A stretch of 64,000 bases of DNA from CAZSXS01 sp964611385 (GTDB taxonomy: Bacteria > Bacillota > Clostridia > Lachnospirales > CAYPQA01). The notes below the pieces were generated by a model. The model did not search any database and was not told the origin of the DNA. It worked only from the letters and a program-made list of their open reading frames with translations. Shown here piece by piece: positions 8,464 through 16,924 of the stretch; position 1 is the stretch's first letter; every line of letters begins with the position of its first letter. The translations under genes were made by a program, and so were the position numbers. The DNA lies in NCBI GenBank assembly GCA_964611385.1, contig CAZSXS010000002.1, positions 1 through 64,000 on the forward strand. The letters are read 5' to 3'.

Positions 8464-9008
8464 CTCTTCTGTACAGTTATATTTATATTAGCCACGGACA
8501 AATTATAGAAGTCCGAGATTGATTTTTTTATGAAATTCATTTCTTCCTCACTCAGTTCTTCATATCCCAGATTGATCGAAAGGATGTCGAAGTTCAAGCT
8601 GCCGTCGGCACCTTCTCCTTTAACCTTGGTCTTGACGCTGACGGCCTTGGGACTGGGATAGCCTTCCTTTTGAAGCGCTTCCTCAACCTGCAAAACCACC
8701 AGTCGATCAAAGGCTTCCTGAATCACTTCATCCCGAAGAGACAAATCCTTTGGAGAGGCTGTCGCACTTCCCTTGGAGGCTTTTCCGCTTCCCTTGGAAG
8801 ATACCGAACCCGTCACCATCCCCAGCAGCTTGTCAACTCCCGGCCCGATTCCGTCCACAAAGTCCGTGGCTGGCTTGATGATGATTAAGATCAAAATCAG
8901 CCCTAGTACCAGGTTACAGTAGCTTTTATATTTTCCGTTGGGCAAAATGATTCCAACAAAGCTTGTAAAAATCAAGAATACAGCAATGTTTCTTACATAA
9001 TCAGCCAT
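8460..9008 (-). CDS. spoIIIAF: Stage III sporulation protein SpoIIIAF
   Basis: A protein of about 182 residues starting MADYVRNIAVFL, with two N-terminal membrane helices (residues 5-22 and 30-50) and a soluble C-terminal ring domain ending in FYNLSVANINITVQKR. The start at 9008 is preferred to the upstream ATG at 9062 because AAGGAGGT lies 5 nt before it and it matches the family N-terminus. SpoIIIAF is a membrane component of the mother-cell side of the feeding-tube channel. The 262 nt upstream, before spoIIIAE, contain an inserted hairpin repeat. Confidence 0.94.
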   Translation of the reverse strand: MADYVRNIAVFLIFTSFVGIILPNGKYKSYCNLVLGLILILIIIKPATDFVDGIGPGVDKLLGMVTGSVSSKGSGKASKGSATASPKDLSLRDEVIQEAFDRLVVLQVEEALQKEGYPSPKAVSVKTKVKGEGADGSLNFDILSINLGYEELSEEEMNFIKKSISDFYNLSVANINITVQKR

Positions 9009-9083
9009 AAGACCTCCTTCTCCAAGCGGATGATAGGCAAAAACCATCATACCCCGATTCATTCAATTCGAGTGTTCACGCCC

Positions 9084-9157
9084 AAGCGTAAAGAGGGATA
9101 CCGCCCTACACTAGAGCTGGTCGCAAGCCGTTCCGGGCGGTATCCCTCTCTACGCTT
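9084..9157. repeat. Intercistronic hairpin repeat with conserved 28-nt loop, copy 1
   Basis: The stem consists of AAGCGTA/TACGCTT and GAGGGATACCGCCC/GGGCGGTATCCCTC, separated by a 2x2 internal loop. The 28-nt loop (9107-9134) contains GAGCTGGTCGCAAGCCGT. A second copy in the opposite orientation is at 39192-39265, between pduL and the vertex-protein gene. Stem changes are compensated between copies (GGATACC/GGTATCC here, GGACACC/GGTGTCC there). Here it sits between spoIIIAE and spoIIIAF. Confidence 0.8.
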
Positions 9158-9270
9158 TCATCGGTCCGCTTGATGCGATGGTCGTGCCCGTTCGTTGTTT
9201 TGGGTCTTTCAAATTTCCATGGGATGATACCACCCTCAATGTCCGGCTTTTTTGAAAGATGAGCTTTGTT

Positions 9271-10488
9271 TTAAACCGATATCAAGATGATAAAGGAAAA
9301 TATAAACATTACTACCATGGTAATCCCGCAACCAAACAGCAGGGAGCAGAAGCCGCCAACGGAGTCGATGCATTTTACAATCCGGTCGTCACAGATAGGT
9401 TGGATGAGGGCGGCCACCAGCTTATAGGTAAAGAGGATGACCAAAAGCTTGACCAGGGGGACGATGCTCACCACTACTAGGCTGATGATGATAGCCACAA
9501 AAACTCCACTTTTGGCAGCCTGTCCCCAATGGATGGCGGACTCTAGGGCGCCGGTGACGATGTCCCCGACCACTGGAATGAATTTTGCCGTAGACTTTGC
9601 GGTTTTAAGTACCAGGTTGTTCAAGAGGGGGGCGCTGATTTTTTGCAAGGTCAGAACCGACAGGAACAAAACGGTTATGCCCTGTAAACCCCGCTTGATG
9701 ATGGTCTTGCACAGGTTGACCAGGTTGGTAAGCAAGGGCTTTTCCGTCAGATAATTGATGATGGAAATGACACTGGTCATGACGATGGCCGGTGCAAAGA
9801 TGATCTTGACCGTAAGAGCGATGAAGCTGAACATAAAAATCATCAGGGGATTGAAGATCGAAGCCCCTGATACATTGCCGCTCAGCACCACCAGACTCAT
9901 GACCATTGGTAACAGGGCTTCCATCAGGTTGATGCAGTAGTTATTGATCTCAAAGACGATACCAGTTGCCACTTGAAATGAACTCAGAAGGATAGTGACG
10001 ATGATAATATACGAACAATAAAAGCCAAGCTCTCCTACACTTTTGTTTTTGAAAGAATCCGTCAGGTTTTTCAGCAGGGCACTGAGCAGGCAGATGATGA
10101 ACAAATTTCTAATCAAGTCCGCATTGTACAGTAGTTCTTGGGCAAACAGCTCAGCACCGTTTTTAATGATGGCAGAGGGGGAAAGATCCAGCGTCCCCTT
10201 GATGGCACGAATCATCAGGTTCTTGAAGGAAAGCTGCGGCTGCTTAGAACCGATAATGGATTCAACCTCTTCTACATTGGGAAGCTTGTCTCTAATTTTT
10301 TCGATGTTTTCGATGGCTAGGTTTTGGGTTTCAGCCTCAGACTGTACTTCTTGGCTTGCCAATACCGTCCTTGCCCCATACAGAGTTAAAAGCATTATCA
10401 AAAGCGGCAGCAGAAAAAAGCGAATGAGATCTTTTATGTACACATTTATTTGCATTACCCCTATCCTCATTTGTATTCTAGCTTGCAT
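9271..10488 (-). CDS. spoIIIAE: Stage III sporulation protein SpoIIIAE
   Basis: The large polytopic membrane protein of the spoIIIA operon, about 405 residues. An N-terminal signal-like helix (FFLLPLLIMLLTLYGA) is followed by a soluble stretch and then six or more hydrophobic segments, ending FIFSFIILISV. The start at 10488 has AAGGAGG 7 nt upstream; a longer in-frame start at 10536 would overlap spoIIIAD by 4 nt. SpoIIIAE is thought to be a membrane core of the channel driven by SpoIIIAA. Confidence 0.95.
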   Translation of the reverse strand: MQARIQMRIGVMQINVYIKDLIRFFLLPLLIMLLTLYGARTVLASQEVQSEAETQNLAIENIEKIRDKLPNVEEVESIIGSKQPQLSFKNLMIRAIKGTLDLSPSAIIKNGAELFAQELLYNADLIRNLFIICLLSALLKNLTDSFKNKSVGELGFYCSYIIIVTILLSSFQVATGIVFEINNYCINLMEALLPMVMSLVVLSGNVSGASIFNPLMIFMFSFIALTVKIIFAPAIVMTSVISIINYLTEKPLLTNLVNLCKTIIKRGLQGITVLFLSVLTLQKISAPLLNNLVLKTAKSTAKFIPVVGDIVTGALESAIHWGQAAKSGVFVAIIISLVVVSIVPLVKLLVILFTYKLVAALIQPICDDRIVKCIDSVGGFCSLLFGCGITMVVMFIFSFIILISV

Positions 10489-10532
10489 CCAATTCCTCCT
10501 TTGTACCTCCACCCTCTCTTTGTACCCTCTGC

Positions 10533-10916
10533 TCAAAGCATTCTTGTAATCAAATCAACTAAAGAGAGCAGTACCGGCATGGAAACAAACATGATCAAGA
10601 CCTTACCGGCCAGTTCGATTTTGGAAGCAAGGGAGGTTTCACCAGCATCGCAGCAAATGTGACTGCCAAACTCTGCAAGGTAAGAAATGCCGATGATTTT
10701 CAAGACCAGAAGAATGTATCCGCCGTTTAGATTCACCTTGCCCGCAATGTCGGTAATGCTGGCTATGACTTGACTCAGGGTGGGAATGATCGTAAAAAAA
10801 ATCATGCAACCGGCCGCAATGCTGACAACCAAGGCAAACTCAGGGCTGAATTTCTTGAGGGTAATCACCAAAACCGCCGAAACCAACCCAAAAGCAACGA
10901 TTTTTATCATGTCCAT
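10533..10916 (-). CDS. spoIIIAD: Stage III sporulation protein SpoIIIAD
   Basis: A 127-residue protein with three to four hydrophobic helices (IKIVAFGLVSAVLVITL, LVVSIAAGCMIFFTII, and the C-terminal VLIMFVSMPVLLSLVDLI). It is the usual length for SpoIIIAD and lies in the conserved order between spoIIIAC and spoIIIAE. It is a small membrane subunit of the mother-cell channel complex. Confidence 0.94.
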   Translation of the reverse strand: MDMIKIVAFGLVSAVLVITLKKFSPEFALVVSIAAGCMIFFTIIPTLSQVIASITDIAGKVNLNGGYILLVLKIIGISYLAEFGSHICCDAGETSLASKIELAGKVLIMFVSMPVLLSLVDLITRML

Positions 10917-10952
10917 GGGAACCTCCTCTTTGCTTTATCCTTTGTTTGATGT

Positions 10953-11147
10953 CTAAAGTTGAAACAAACTTTGTATAGTCGTAAAAAGATTGCTGATATA
11001 TTGGATCACCCAAAACAAAACCACAATCAGTCCAGCCAGGGAAGTCATCATGGCCTGCTCCTCGCGTCCAGCTCGGATCAAGACCTGATTCAAAACAGCG
11101 ACCAGTATACCTACCGCTGCAATTTTAAAAACCATACTGATTTCCAT
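10953..11147 (-). CDS. spoIIIAC: Stage III sporulation protein SpoIIIAC
   Basis: A 64-residue protein made of two hydrophobic helices (FKIAAVGILVAVLNQVLI and MMTSLAGLIVVLFWVIQYI). Its size and position between spoIIIAB and spoIIIAD are diagnostic. It resembles the first half of SpoIIIAD and is part of the same membrane complex. Confidence 0.93.
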   Translation of the reverse strand: MEISMVFKIAAVGILVAVLNQVLIRAGREEQAMMTSLAGLIVVLFWVIQYISNLFTTIQSLFQL

Positions 11148-11183
11148 ATTTATACCTCCTATGTAAAAAGAAAATTTAAAAGA

Positions 11184-11708
11184 CTATATAAAAACAATCA
11201 CTGTCAAAATCCCGCCTAAAATCCCCAGGTTCAAAAAGAGTTTCTTGTTTTTGAGGCGAGTATCGTTCAGCTCAGCTACCTTTTGGCTAATGGTGAGAAG
11301 GGTGGAATCAATGGTGCTGAGTTGAAGCTCCTTGTCCAGATATCCTAGATTTTTGCCAAAGGACAGCAGAAAATCCATGTCATCCTCCTGAAAATAGGTC
11401 TTGTCTTTGTACGCAAGCAGCGCTTCTTCCCAGGCCAAAAATACGGGCTTGTCCCGACTTCCGATGGCAGCCAGCAGGCTTTCGAAAATGGAGCGCACCG
11501 GCTCCCTGGTACGCTTAACAATACTTTCGATGGCCTCGGGCAGGGGAGCGGAAGAAAAACTGATCTGCGAACGAAGGATTTGCAGAGCCTTCGCCATTTC
11601 ATTTAGATCATGGATATGATAGTTTTCCTTGTTCGAATAGAACAAGCCCACCAGGAAAGACGAAGCCAAAATCATGGCCGCTCCGATCACCTTAAATAAA
11701 AAGCTCAT
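11184..11708 (-). CDS. spoIIIAB: Stage III sporulation protein SpoIIIAB
   Basis: A 174-residue protein with an N-terminal helix (VIGAAMILASSFLVGLFY), a soluble helical domain with LNEMAKALQILRSQISF and FGKNLGYLDKELQ, and a C-terminal helix (LFLNLGILGGILTVIVFI). It resembles GspF-like components of type II secretion systems and couples the SpoIIIAA ATPase to the channel. It overlaps the spoIIIAA stop by 4 nt. Confidence 0.95.
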   Translation of the reverse strand: MSFLFKVIGAAMILASSFLVGLFYSNKENYHIHDLNEMAKALQILRSQISFSSAPLPEAIESIVKRTREPVRSIFESLLAAIGSRDKPVFLAWEEALLAYKDKTYFQEDDMDFLLSFGKNLGYLDKELQLSTIDSTLLTISQKVAELNDTRLKNKKLFLNLGILGGILTVIVFI

Positions 11709-12637
11709 GGTACCACCTCCCGCCTTCCATATATCCCTTCCAATTCTCCCTTTCCCTTTAAGACGATAAAATGCTGAAAGGTTTTCAGCAGTGGGGACAG
11801 GATGGGCATTTGCTTTACTTCCTCCAAATTACGGGCATGGACAGTGGCCAGCACCTTCACGCCTCCGTTGATAATATTTTCAATGGCAGCAACATCCTTT
11901 TGGCTCCCGATCTCATCTACGGCAATGACCTTTGGCGACATAGAGCGTAGTAGCATAAGCATCCCCTCCGCCTTGGGGCAGGCGTCTAGGACATCAGTAC
12001 GTATCCCAAGATAATTTTGAGCCTGTCCCATATAGGAACCCGCAATCTCTGAGCGCTCGTCTACTACGCCTACTGCTTGTCCTTCAAAGGAAAGGTCATA
12101 GGCTCCTTCCGTCCCGTCGCTGATCAAGCGGATCAAGTCCCTCAGAAGGGTTGTCTTCCCGCAGGCAGGAGGAGAGATAATCAATGTGTGCTCCACAGGT
12201 GGCAGTATCTTGCCTAGAAGCTTTTCGGCCACGCCTTGGATTTCATGGGAAAGGCGAATGTTTAAAGCAGAGATCTGCTTCATAGTTTTCACGGAACCCG
12301 CTGCCAAGACGCAGCGCCCCACAATCCCAACCCGGTGCCCCCCCGGCAACGTTAAATAGCCCTTGCTCAGCTCATCCTCAAAGGCATATAAGGAGTAGTT
12401 ACTCATAAGCTGCAAGCAGTCGGAAAGTGTATTCATGCTGGGAACCACGCTCTTTCTAACTTCCGTAAAGCCCTGCGGTTCCAAGCCAAATTCCTCCTTA
12501 TCACTGACAACGATTAACGGTAAATTACTTCTTAGCCTGATTTCTTTAAGCTGTTCAAAGGCCTGATCGGAAATCCCTTCAAAGAAGGGCAGTAATTCCT
12601 TGGATAAATATTGGCAAATGATCTCTTTTGTACTCAT
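11705..12637 (-). CDS. spoIIIAA: Stage III sporulation ATPase SpoIIIAA
   Basis: The first gene of the spoIIIA operon, 310 residues, encoding a cytoplasmic secretion-type ATPase. Walker A is reduced to SPPACGKTTLLRDLIR (about residue 155), followed by VVDERSEIAG, a Walker B-like VIAVDEIGSQKD and ATVHARNLEEV. It powers the mother-cell side of the SpoIIIA-SpoIIQ channel. Expression in the sigma-E mother-cell programme is expected from the family; I did not find a convincing sigma-E site by eye. Confidence 0.96.
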   Translation of the reverse strand: MSTKEIICQYLSKELLPFFEGISDQAFEQLKEIRLRSNLPLIVVSDKEEFGLEPQGFTEVRKSVVPSMNTLSDCLQLMSNYSLYAFEDELSKGYLTLPGGHRVGIVGRCVLAAGSVKTMKQISALNIRLSHEIQGVAEKLLGKILPPVEHTLIISPPACGKTTLLRDLIRLISDGTEGAYDLSFEGQAVGVVDERSEIAGSYMGQAQNYLGIRTDVLDACPKAEGMLMLLRSMSPKVIAVDEIGSQKDVAAIENIINGGVKVLATVHARNLEEVKQMPILSPLLKTFQHFIVLKGKGELEGIYGRREVVP

Positions 12638-12732
12638 ACGGACCCCCTACGTAAAAGAATACTTCAATATATGAGAGTAGGGACAAGGTTTAGAACAAAA
12701 AAATAAAGCCAACGAAGTTGGCTTAGCCTTTC

Positions 12733-12761
12733 TTGACATAAAAAAATCCGTATGCTATTCT
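12733..12761 (+). promoter_or_regulatory. Sigma-A-type promoter of the sialidase-like gene
   Basis: A consensus -35 TTGACA (12733-12738), a 17-nt spacer and a -10 TATTCT (12756-12761). It lies about 125 nt upstream of the start codon. A hairpin (AAGCCAAC-GAA-GTTGGCTT, about 12707-12725) sits just before it and could insulate it from the divergent spoIIIA region. Confidence 0.6.
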
Positions 12762-12887
12762 CAGTCTGAAAACGCTCTGAAGCTTCCATCAAGCATCTGG
12801 AAGACTGCGAAAGAACCATAGTTAAGATTCTTGGTTAAAGCTCTGAGAACCTTTGACGATCGAACTAAGTATAAAGGAGGAATTTAA

Positions 12888-14036
12888 GTGGAAAAAACAA
12901 TGCAGCACAGCCTAGGCGAGCTTGTACAGATTCTGCCTCCAGGTTTAAACAATCCCCGCAACAGTGAGGGCTCCTTTTTGCAAATGAAAAACGGTGAACT
13001 CATTTATGTCTACAGTTGCTATTCGGGTACAGATTTTCAGGATAATGCGTCTTGCAACCTGGCAATTCTGTGCTCCAAGGACAAGGGGCGCAGCTTCAGT
13101 GAACCCAGTTGCTTCCTGTTTCATCAGGATGAAAAGGGAATTAACATCATGTCGGTGTCTTTACTAGAAATGCAAAATGGAGATATCGGGTTGTTTTATT
13201 TGGTCAAGGAAACGGAAAAGTTAGTGCGTGTCTGGTTACGCCGCTCCTCAGATTTTGGCAAAACCTGGAGTGAACGTGTGCTGTGCACAGCGCCTGCGGG
13301 TATTTACATACTAAACAACGATCGCGTGCTTAGACTGCAAAACGGAGATATACTCTTACCAGTGGCTTTCCATCGCTATGGTTACAATATGCAGCCAGGT
13401 GAACTTGGGGATGGTCGCATGGATCCGGACGGCCAAATGATGACTTTTATATCCAAGGATGACGGATACACCTGGCAATATACTAATCACAAATGCTCCC
13501 TCCCCTATTCGGCACACTGTAAGTCGGGCTTGCAGGAACCCGGACTCTTGGAGCTATACCCCGGCGTATTGTGGGCCTGGGCACGGACGGAGTTGGGGCG
13601 ACAGTATGAAAGTTTTTCCATGGACGGAGGCATCTCATGGTCTGCGGCTCAACCATCACGCTTTACTTCACCCAATTCCCCCCTCAGTATGAAACGGCTG
13701 CCTGACGGACGAATTTTTGCAGTCTGGAACCCTATACCCAATTATAACGGCAGAAAAGAGCGCAAGGCCTGGACAGGAGGACGAAATCCGCTGGTTTGTG
13801 CAGTCAGCAAGGATAACGGTCGAAGCTTTTATGGTCCCATGGTTTTGGAAGAGGATGAAAACAGCGGTTTCTGTTATTGTTCTATCTATGCAACGGATGA
13901 CCATGCCCTCTTGCTGGGGTATTGCGCAGGCAATCAAGAGGACGGGTCTTGCTTGGCTCGTACACATATACGCCGGATTGAGCTAGACGAATTAGATCGG
14001 CGATTAAAGGAGCTGCCTCAAACGAGTGTTTTTTAG
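12888..14036 (+). CDS. Sialidase-superfamily (BNR/Asp-box) beta-propeller protein, cytoplasmic
   Basis: A 382-residue protein with five Asp-box motifs spread through it: SKDKGRSFSE, SSDFGKTWSE, SKDDGYTWQY, SMDGGISWSA and SKDNGRSFYG. This pattern builds the six-bladed propeller of the sialidase superfamily. It begins with GTG (AAAGGAGG 7 nt upstream) and has no signal peptide or membrane anchor, so it should act inside the cell. True sialidase catalytic residues cannot be confirmed by eye; intracellular members include enzymes acting on imported oligosaccharides. It is a single-gene unit with its own promoter and terminator. Confidence 0.82.
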   Translation: MEKTMQHSLGELVQILPPGLNNPRNSEGSFLQMKNGELIYVYSCYSGTDFQDNASCNLAILCSKDKGRSFSEPSCFLFHQDEKGINIMSVSLLEMQNGDIGLFYLVKETEKLVRVWLRRSSDFGKTWSERVLCTAPAGIYILNNDRVLRLQNGDILLPVAFHRYGYNMQPGELGDGRMDPDGQMMTFISKDDGYTWQYTNHKCSLPYSAHCKSGLQEPGLLELYPGVLWAWARTELGRQYESFSMDGGISWSAAQPSRFTSPNSPLSMKRLPDGRIFAVWNPIPNYNGRKERKAWTGGRNPLVCAVSKDNGRSFYGPMVLEEDENSGFCYCSIYATDDHALLLGYCAGNQEDGSCLARTHIRRIELDELDRRLKELPQTSVF

Positions 14037-14065
14037 CGATCATGAATAAAGCACTGTTAAAAAAG

Positions 14066-14093
14066 AAAGCGAGCCCGCAAAAAGGCTCGCTTT
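14066..14093. terminator. Bidirectional terminator between convergent units
   Basis: Stem AAAGCGAGCC/GGCTCGCTTT around an 8-nt loop, with T-rich tails on both strands. It separates the plus-strand sialidase-like gene from the minus-strand sigma-control operon. Confidence 0.85.
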
Positions 14094-14114
14094 TGTTGTA
14101 TTCAAGCAGATAAT

Positions 14115-14816
14115 CTAAGGATAAGCCCTTACAATATCATCAATCGCAAAGGTAGAGATCTCCATCTCAGTGCTGGCAAGAGCCTCCTTGATCGTGGCAT
14201 TGATCTGATCGCTCAGAAAGATATGATGAAGGTTTCCTTCGCAGTATAAAATTAAATAATCATTGATTTCTGCTAGGATATCTTTTTTCTTGTCATAACT
14301 TGTACAATTGAGGATCAGACCATCCTTCATATAAAGGACAAAATAAAACTGCTCATTTTCCCAAAGAAAAAGAAGAGGCTCTTTAACCAGCGCATAACGT
14401 ATGCCGATTAATTCTGGAAACAAAATGACAGAGGATATTTGGATGCTTTGCGCAATCAAGTCCTGATAAAAGCTTTGCACCCTAGTATGGTCATAAGCGG
14501 CAATCAAAGCCCCCACCTGCTTGCCTTTTTTATAAACAAAACGCAGCTTAGTGGGCAGCCCATAGTCTTTCTGGTATTCGCTGCATTCCTTACGGATTGT
14601 ATGATTAAACCAAAAATCAAGCTTGTTTCTATACTTGAATATGGATTTTGTATTCACAATCATTTTTAAACTTTTCCTACATTTTTTGGAGCAGTCCTTA
14701 AAATGCTCGTTCAGTTCCGAAGCTGAGTAAATTGGTTCGGACTTCCACTTACTTTCTTCTTGTATCCAGAGTATAATTTCTTGATCAGACCAATAGAGGA
14801 TAGGCTCTTCATTCAT
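14115..14816 (-). CDS. Uncharacterised protein at the end of the partner-switching operon
   Basis: A 233-residue soluble protein that I do not recognise. It has no signal peptide, no membrane helix and no obvious motif. The N-terminal half is basic (KDCSKKCRKSLKMIVN), and the C-terminal half is rich in aromatic and hydrophobic beta-like segments (ENEQFYFVLYMKDGLIL). Its start overlaps the stop of the REC-PP2C gene by 4 nt, so it is translationally coupled to that phosphatase and may be an output or regulator of the same switch. That role is inferred only from position. Confidence 0.7.
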   Translation of the reverse strand: MNEEPILYWSDQEIILWIQEESKWKSEPIYSASELNEHFKDCSKKCRKSLKMIVNTKSIFKYRNKLDFWFNHTIRKECSEYQKDYGLPTKLRFVYKKGKQVGALIAAYDHTRVQSFYQDLIAQSIQISSVILFPELIGIRYALVKEPLLFLWENEQFYFVLYMKDGLILNCTSYDKKKDILAEINDYLILYCEGNLHHIFLSDQINATIKEALASTEMEISTFAIDDIVRAYP

Positions 14817-16048
14817 ATAAGGCTCCGTACAGGTTGATTATCATCATCATCTTGCAACATCTTGACCAGTACAATACTTACATCATCCAATTCAAAACTT
14901 TTTTCTTCCTTCTGTATATAAAAATTATCTAAAATATTACTAATGATCTCTTTATTATCTTCCCATTGATAAGAGTCCAGCAGGAGCTCTTTAATTCTTG
15001 CGGAAAATTCATCAGGGTTATTCTTATAAAATGTGTCCGACAAGCCATCGGTATGAAATAAAATCAAATCCCCAGGATTATACTTGAAGCTCTTAAACTC
15101 GTAGCGGGAATTTTTAATCAAGCCGATGGGCGTACCGGAAGCTTCCAACTCCATGGCTTTTCCCTGAGCAGAGTTGATGTAAATAGGTAAGGCCTGACCC
15201 GCGTTGGAATAATAGATCTTTTTTTCTTTTGTATCAATAACTGTGTAAAACACACATGCATACATTTCATTTCGGCTATTTTCGAAAATCTTACAAAACT
15301 CCTGGTTGAAATAAAACAAAAGCTGATCAGGATTGAAGTATTTTTGAACCAGGTTTTTGATCATAACACTGATCATGGCAGTTAAAAGGGCGGCAGAAAT
15401 CCCATGCCCAGATACATCGCCCATGACAATGGAAATGCAGGAATCATTTAACTGGATCACATCCAAAAAGTCTCCACCAATATAAAGCGCCGGTAAATAA
15501 TTGCTGATAATCTGAAGGCTCTTCTCATTCATATCAATGGAAGGAATGAGTGAGCGCTGCACTTGTCGGGCAGTTTTCAACTGAAAATCCAACATTTTAT
15601 TATTTTCCTCAAGCTCGTTGTATTTCAGCTTGAGTTGATTGCTAAGGTGTTTAATACGAAGAAGAGATTTACATTTAGAAATTAGTATATAAGCATCAAA
15701 AGGCTTTTCAATGTAATCATCAGCCCCAACCTCGACGGCCCGAATTCTTAAATCCCTCGTTTCCAAAACGCTCGTCAACAACACAAGTATATATTCTGTT
15801 TCAGGATTGGATTTCACCTTTTTGCAAACATCAAAGCCGCTCACATCTGGAAGATCAACGTCTATAATAATCAAGTCTGGCTTAAACAATGAAATTTTCC
15901 CCAAGGCATTAAAACCGCTTTCAGAGGTAAAAATTTCAAAGTTATTGTTCTCCAGACATTGACTCATCAAGTCCGTGGATTGGACGGAACTGTCTACAAT
16001 CAGGATTTTGCCACCGTACATATCGGGCGAATATCGTTCTTTAATCAT
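14813..16048 (-). CDS. Response regulator with PP2C (SpoIIE/RsbU-type) phosphatase output
   Basis: A 411-residue protein. Residues 12-130 form a receiver domain (KILIVDSS, IIIDVDLPDVSGFDV with the phospho-acceptor Asp, VLLTS, and DDYIEKPFDAY with the conserved Lys). A coiled coil (residues 133-165) leads to a PP2C domain (SNYLPALYIGGDFLD, MGDVSGHGISAALL, FHTDGLSDTF and the final ELDDVSIVLVKM). Phosphorylation of the receiver should switch the phosphatase that removes phosphate from the STAS anti-anti-sigma protein of the same operon. No cognate histidine kinase is next to it. Confidence 0.93.
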   Translation of the reverse strand: MIKERYSPDMYGGKILIVDSSVQSTDLMSQCLENNNFEIFTSESGFNALGKISLFKPDLIIIDVDLPDVSGFDVCKKVKSNPETEYILVLLTSVLETRDLRIRAVEVGADDYIEKPFDAYILISKCKSLLRIKHLSNQLKLKYNELEENNKMLDFQLKTARQVQRSLIPSIDMNEKSLQIISNYLPALYIGGDFLDVIQLNDSCISIVMGDVSGHGISAALLTAMISVMIKNLVQKYFNPDQLLFYFNQEFCKIFENSRNEMYACVFYTVIDTKEKKIYYSNAGQALPIYINSAQGKAMELEASGTPIGLIKNSRYEFKSFKYNPGDLILFHTDGLSDTFYKNNPDEFSARIKELLLDSYQWEDNKEIISNILDNFYIQKEEKSFELDDVSIVLVKMLQDDDDNQPVRSLI

Positions 16049-16461
16049 ATAGCCACCTTTTTATGAAAAATGATTTCGTTCCCGCGGCCGTTAAAGGACA
16101 GATCATCCGCAAGGGCATTGACCATCAGTATACCCCGGCCGGTTTCGCCAAAGAGCCCTTTGGAATTGTCAAAGCTCTGCATCAAGGAAGAATAATCAAA
16201 TCCAAGTCCGCTGTCCGAAATCTTTGAAGAAATCGTCCCATTTGCAATTTCTACGGTTAAGCTCACCTCCTTTTCACTGTCGAGTTTATTCCCATGAATA
16301 ACGGCATTGAATAAAAGCTCTGAGTACATGAGCCTGAGATCAAATCTGTCTTCGGGCGGCAAATTAGGAAGGGACTTATCTATAAAATTAAGTGTATCCT
16401 TAACAACCTGAGAAACTGCTTTTATTTCGCTTAAAAATGTTTTTTTGAATTGAATTGCCAT
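16045..16461 (-). CDS. HATPase anti-sigma/serine kinase-like protein
   Basis: A 138-residue GHKL ATPase of the RsbW/SpoIIAB group. The N box is YSELLFNAVIHGNKLD, the G1 box is ISDSGLGFDY and the G2 box is GETGRGILMVNALAD. It overlaps the following REC-PP2C gene by 4 nt. It is the second such kinase-fold protein in the operon; one may bind a sigma factor and the other phosphorylate the STAS protein, but which does which cannot be told. Confidence 0.88.
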   Translation of the reverse strand: MAIQFKKTFLSEIKAVSQVVKDTLNFIDKSLPNLPPEDRFDLRLMYSELLFNAVIHGNKLDSEKEVSLTVEIANGTISSKISDSGLGFDYSSLMQSFDNSKGLFGETGRGILMVNALADDLSFNGRGNEIIFHKKVAI

Positions 16462-16522
16462 ACTCGCCCCCCTTTCTAAAATGGTTTTAATTCAATAGAT
16501 TTAATTAATTAAATAGATTTCA

Positions 16523-16924
16523 TTAATGAAATGGATTTTCTTTATGTTGCTTGGTCAGTTTAATTTCGATACTTTCATCATCAAAACGTGAGACGGCAAA
16601 ATTATCCATGAGTGCCTTAATCATCATAACCCCCAAATCCTCCTCGTAGCCGTCCTCATACTTACCCTTAGCAAAAAGAGTAATCTGAAGCGAATCGTCC
16701 ACCAACAAAAAACTGATTTTAAAATCGCATTTTGTCTGAGAGGAAACCTTTTTGATGATAAAAATGCATGCTTCTGAAACGGCGGTTTTAATGTCCTCCG
16801 TTTCACTGATATCAAAGCCCATGCGTCCGGCCACAGAAGAGGCAGTCAGCCTGGCTGCAGAGACGTAAGCCGGGTTGATCGGTAAGGATAATTCAATGCT
16901 TTCGTTCGTCGGAAAGCTATTCAT
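16523..16924 (-). CDS. Anti-sigma factor serine kinase (RsbW-like HATPase)
   Basis: A 133-residue HATPase starting MNSFPTNESIELSLP. The ATP-binding N box is TAVSEACIFIIKKV and the C-terminal part has YEEDLGVMMIKALMDNF. The start at 16924 is chosen because GGAGG lies 9 nt upstream and the ATG overlaps the end of the STAS gene (ATGAATAG), which gives coupled translation. RsbW-type proteins hold a sigma factor and phosphorylate the STAS antagonist. The N box has Ser-Glu-Ala-Cys where many family members have Glu-x-x-x-Asn, so kinase activity needs checking. Confidence 0.87.
   Translation of the reverse strand: MNSFPTNESIELSLPINPAYVSAARLTASSVAGRMGFDISETEDIKTAVSEACIFIIKKVSSQTKCDFKISFLLVDDSLQITLFAKGKYEDGYEEDLGVMMIKALMDNFAVSRFDDESIEIKLTKQHKENPFH

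Noticed and set aside
9437..10549. Several plus-strand frames across spoIIIAE
   Set aside because: All are antisense shadows of spoIIIAE and have low-complexity Met/Thr/Arg content.
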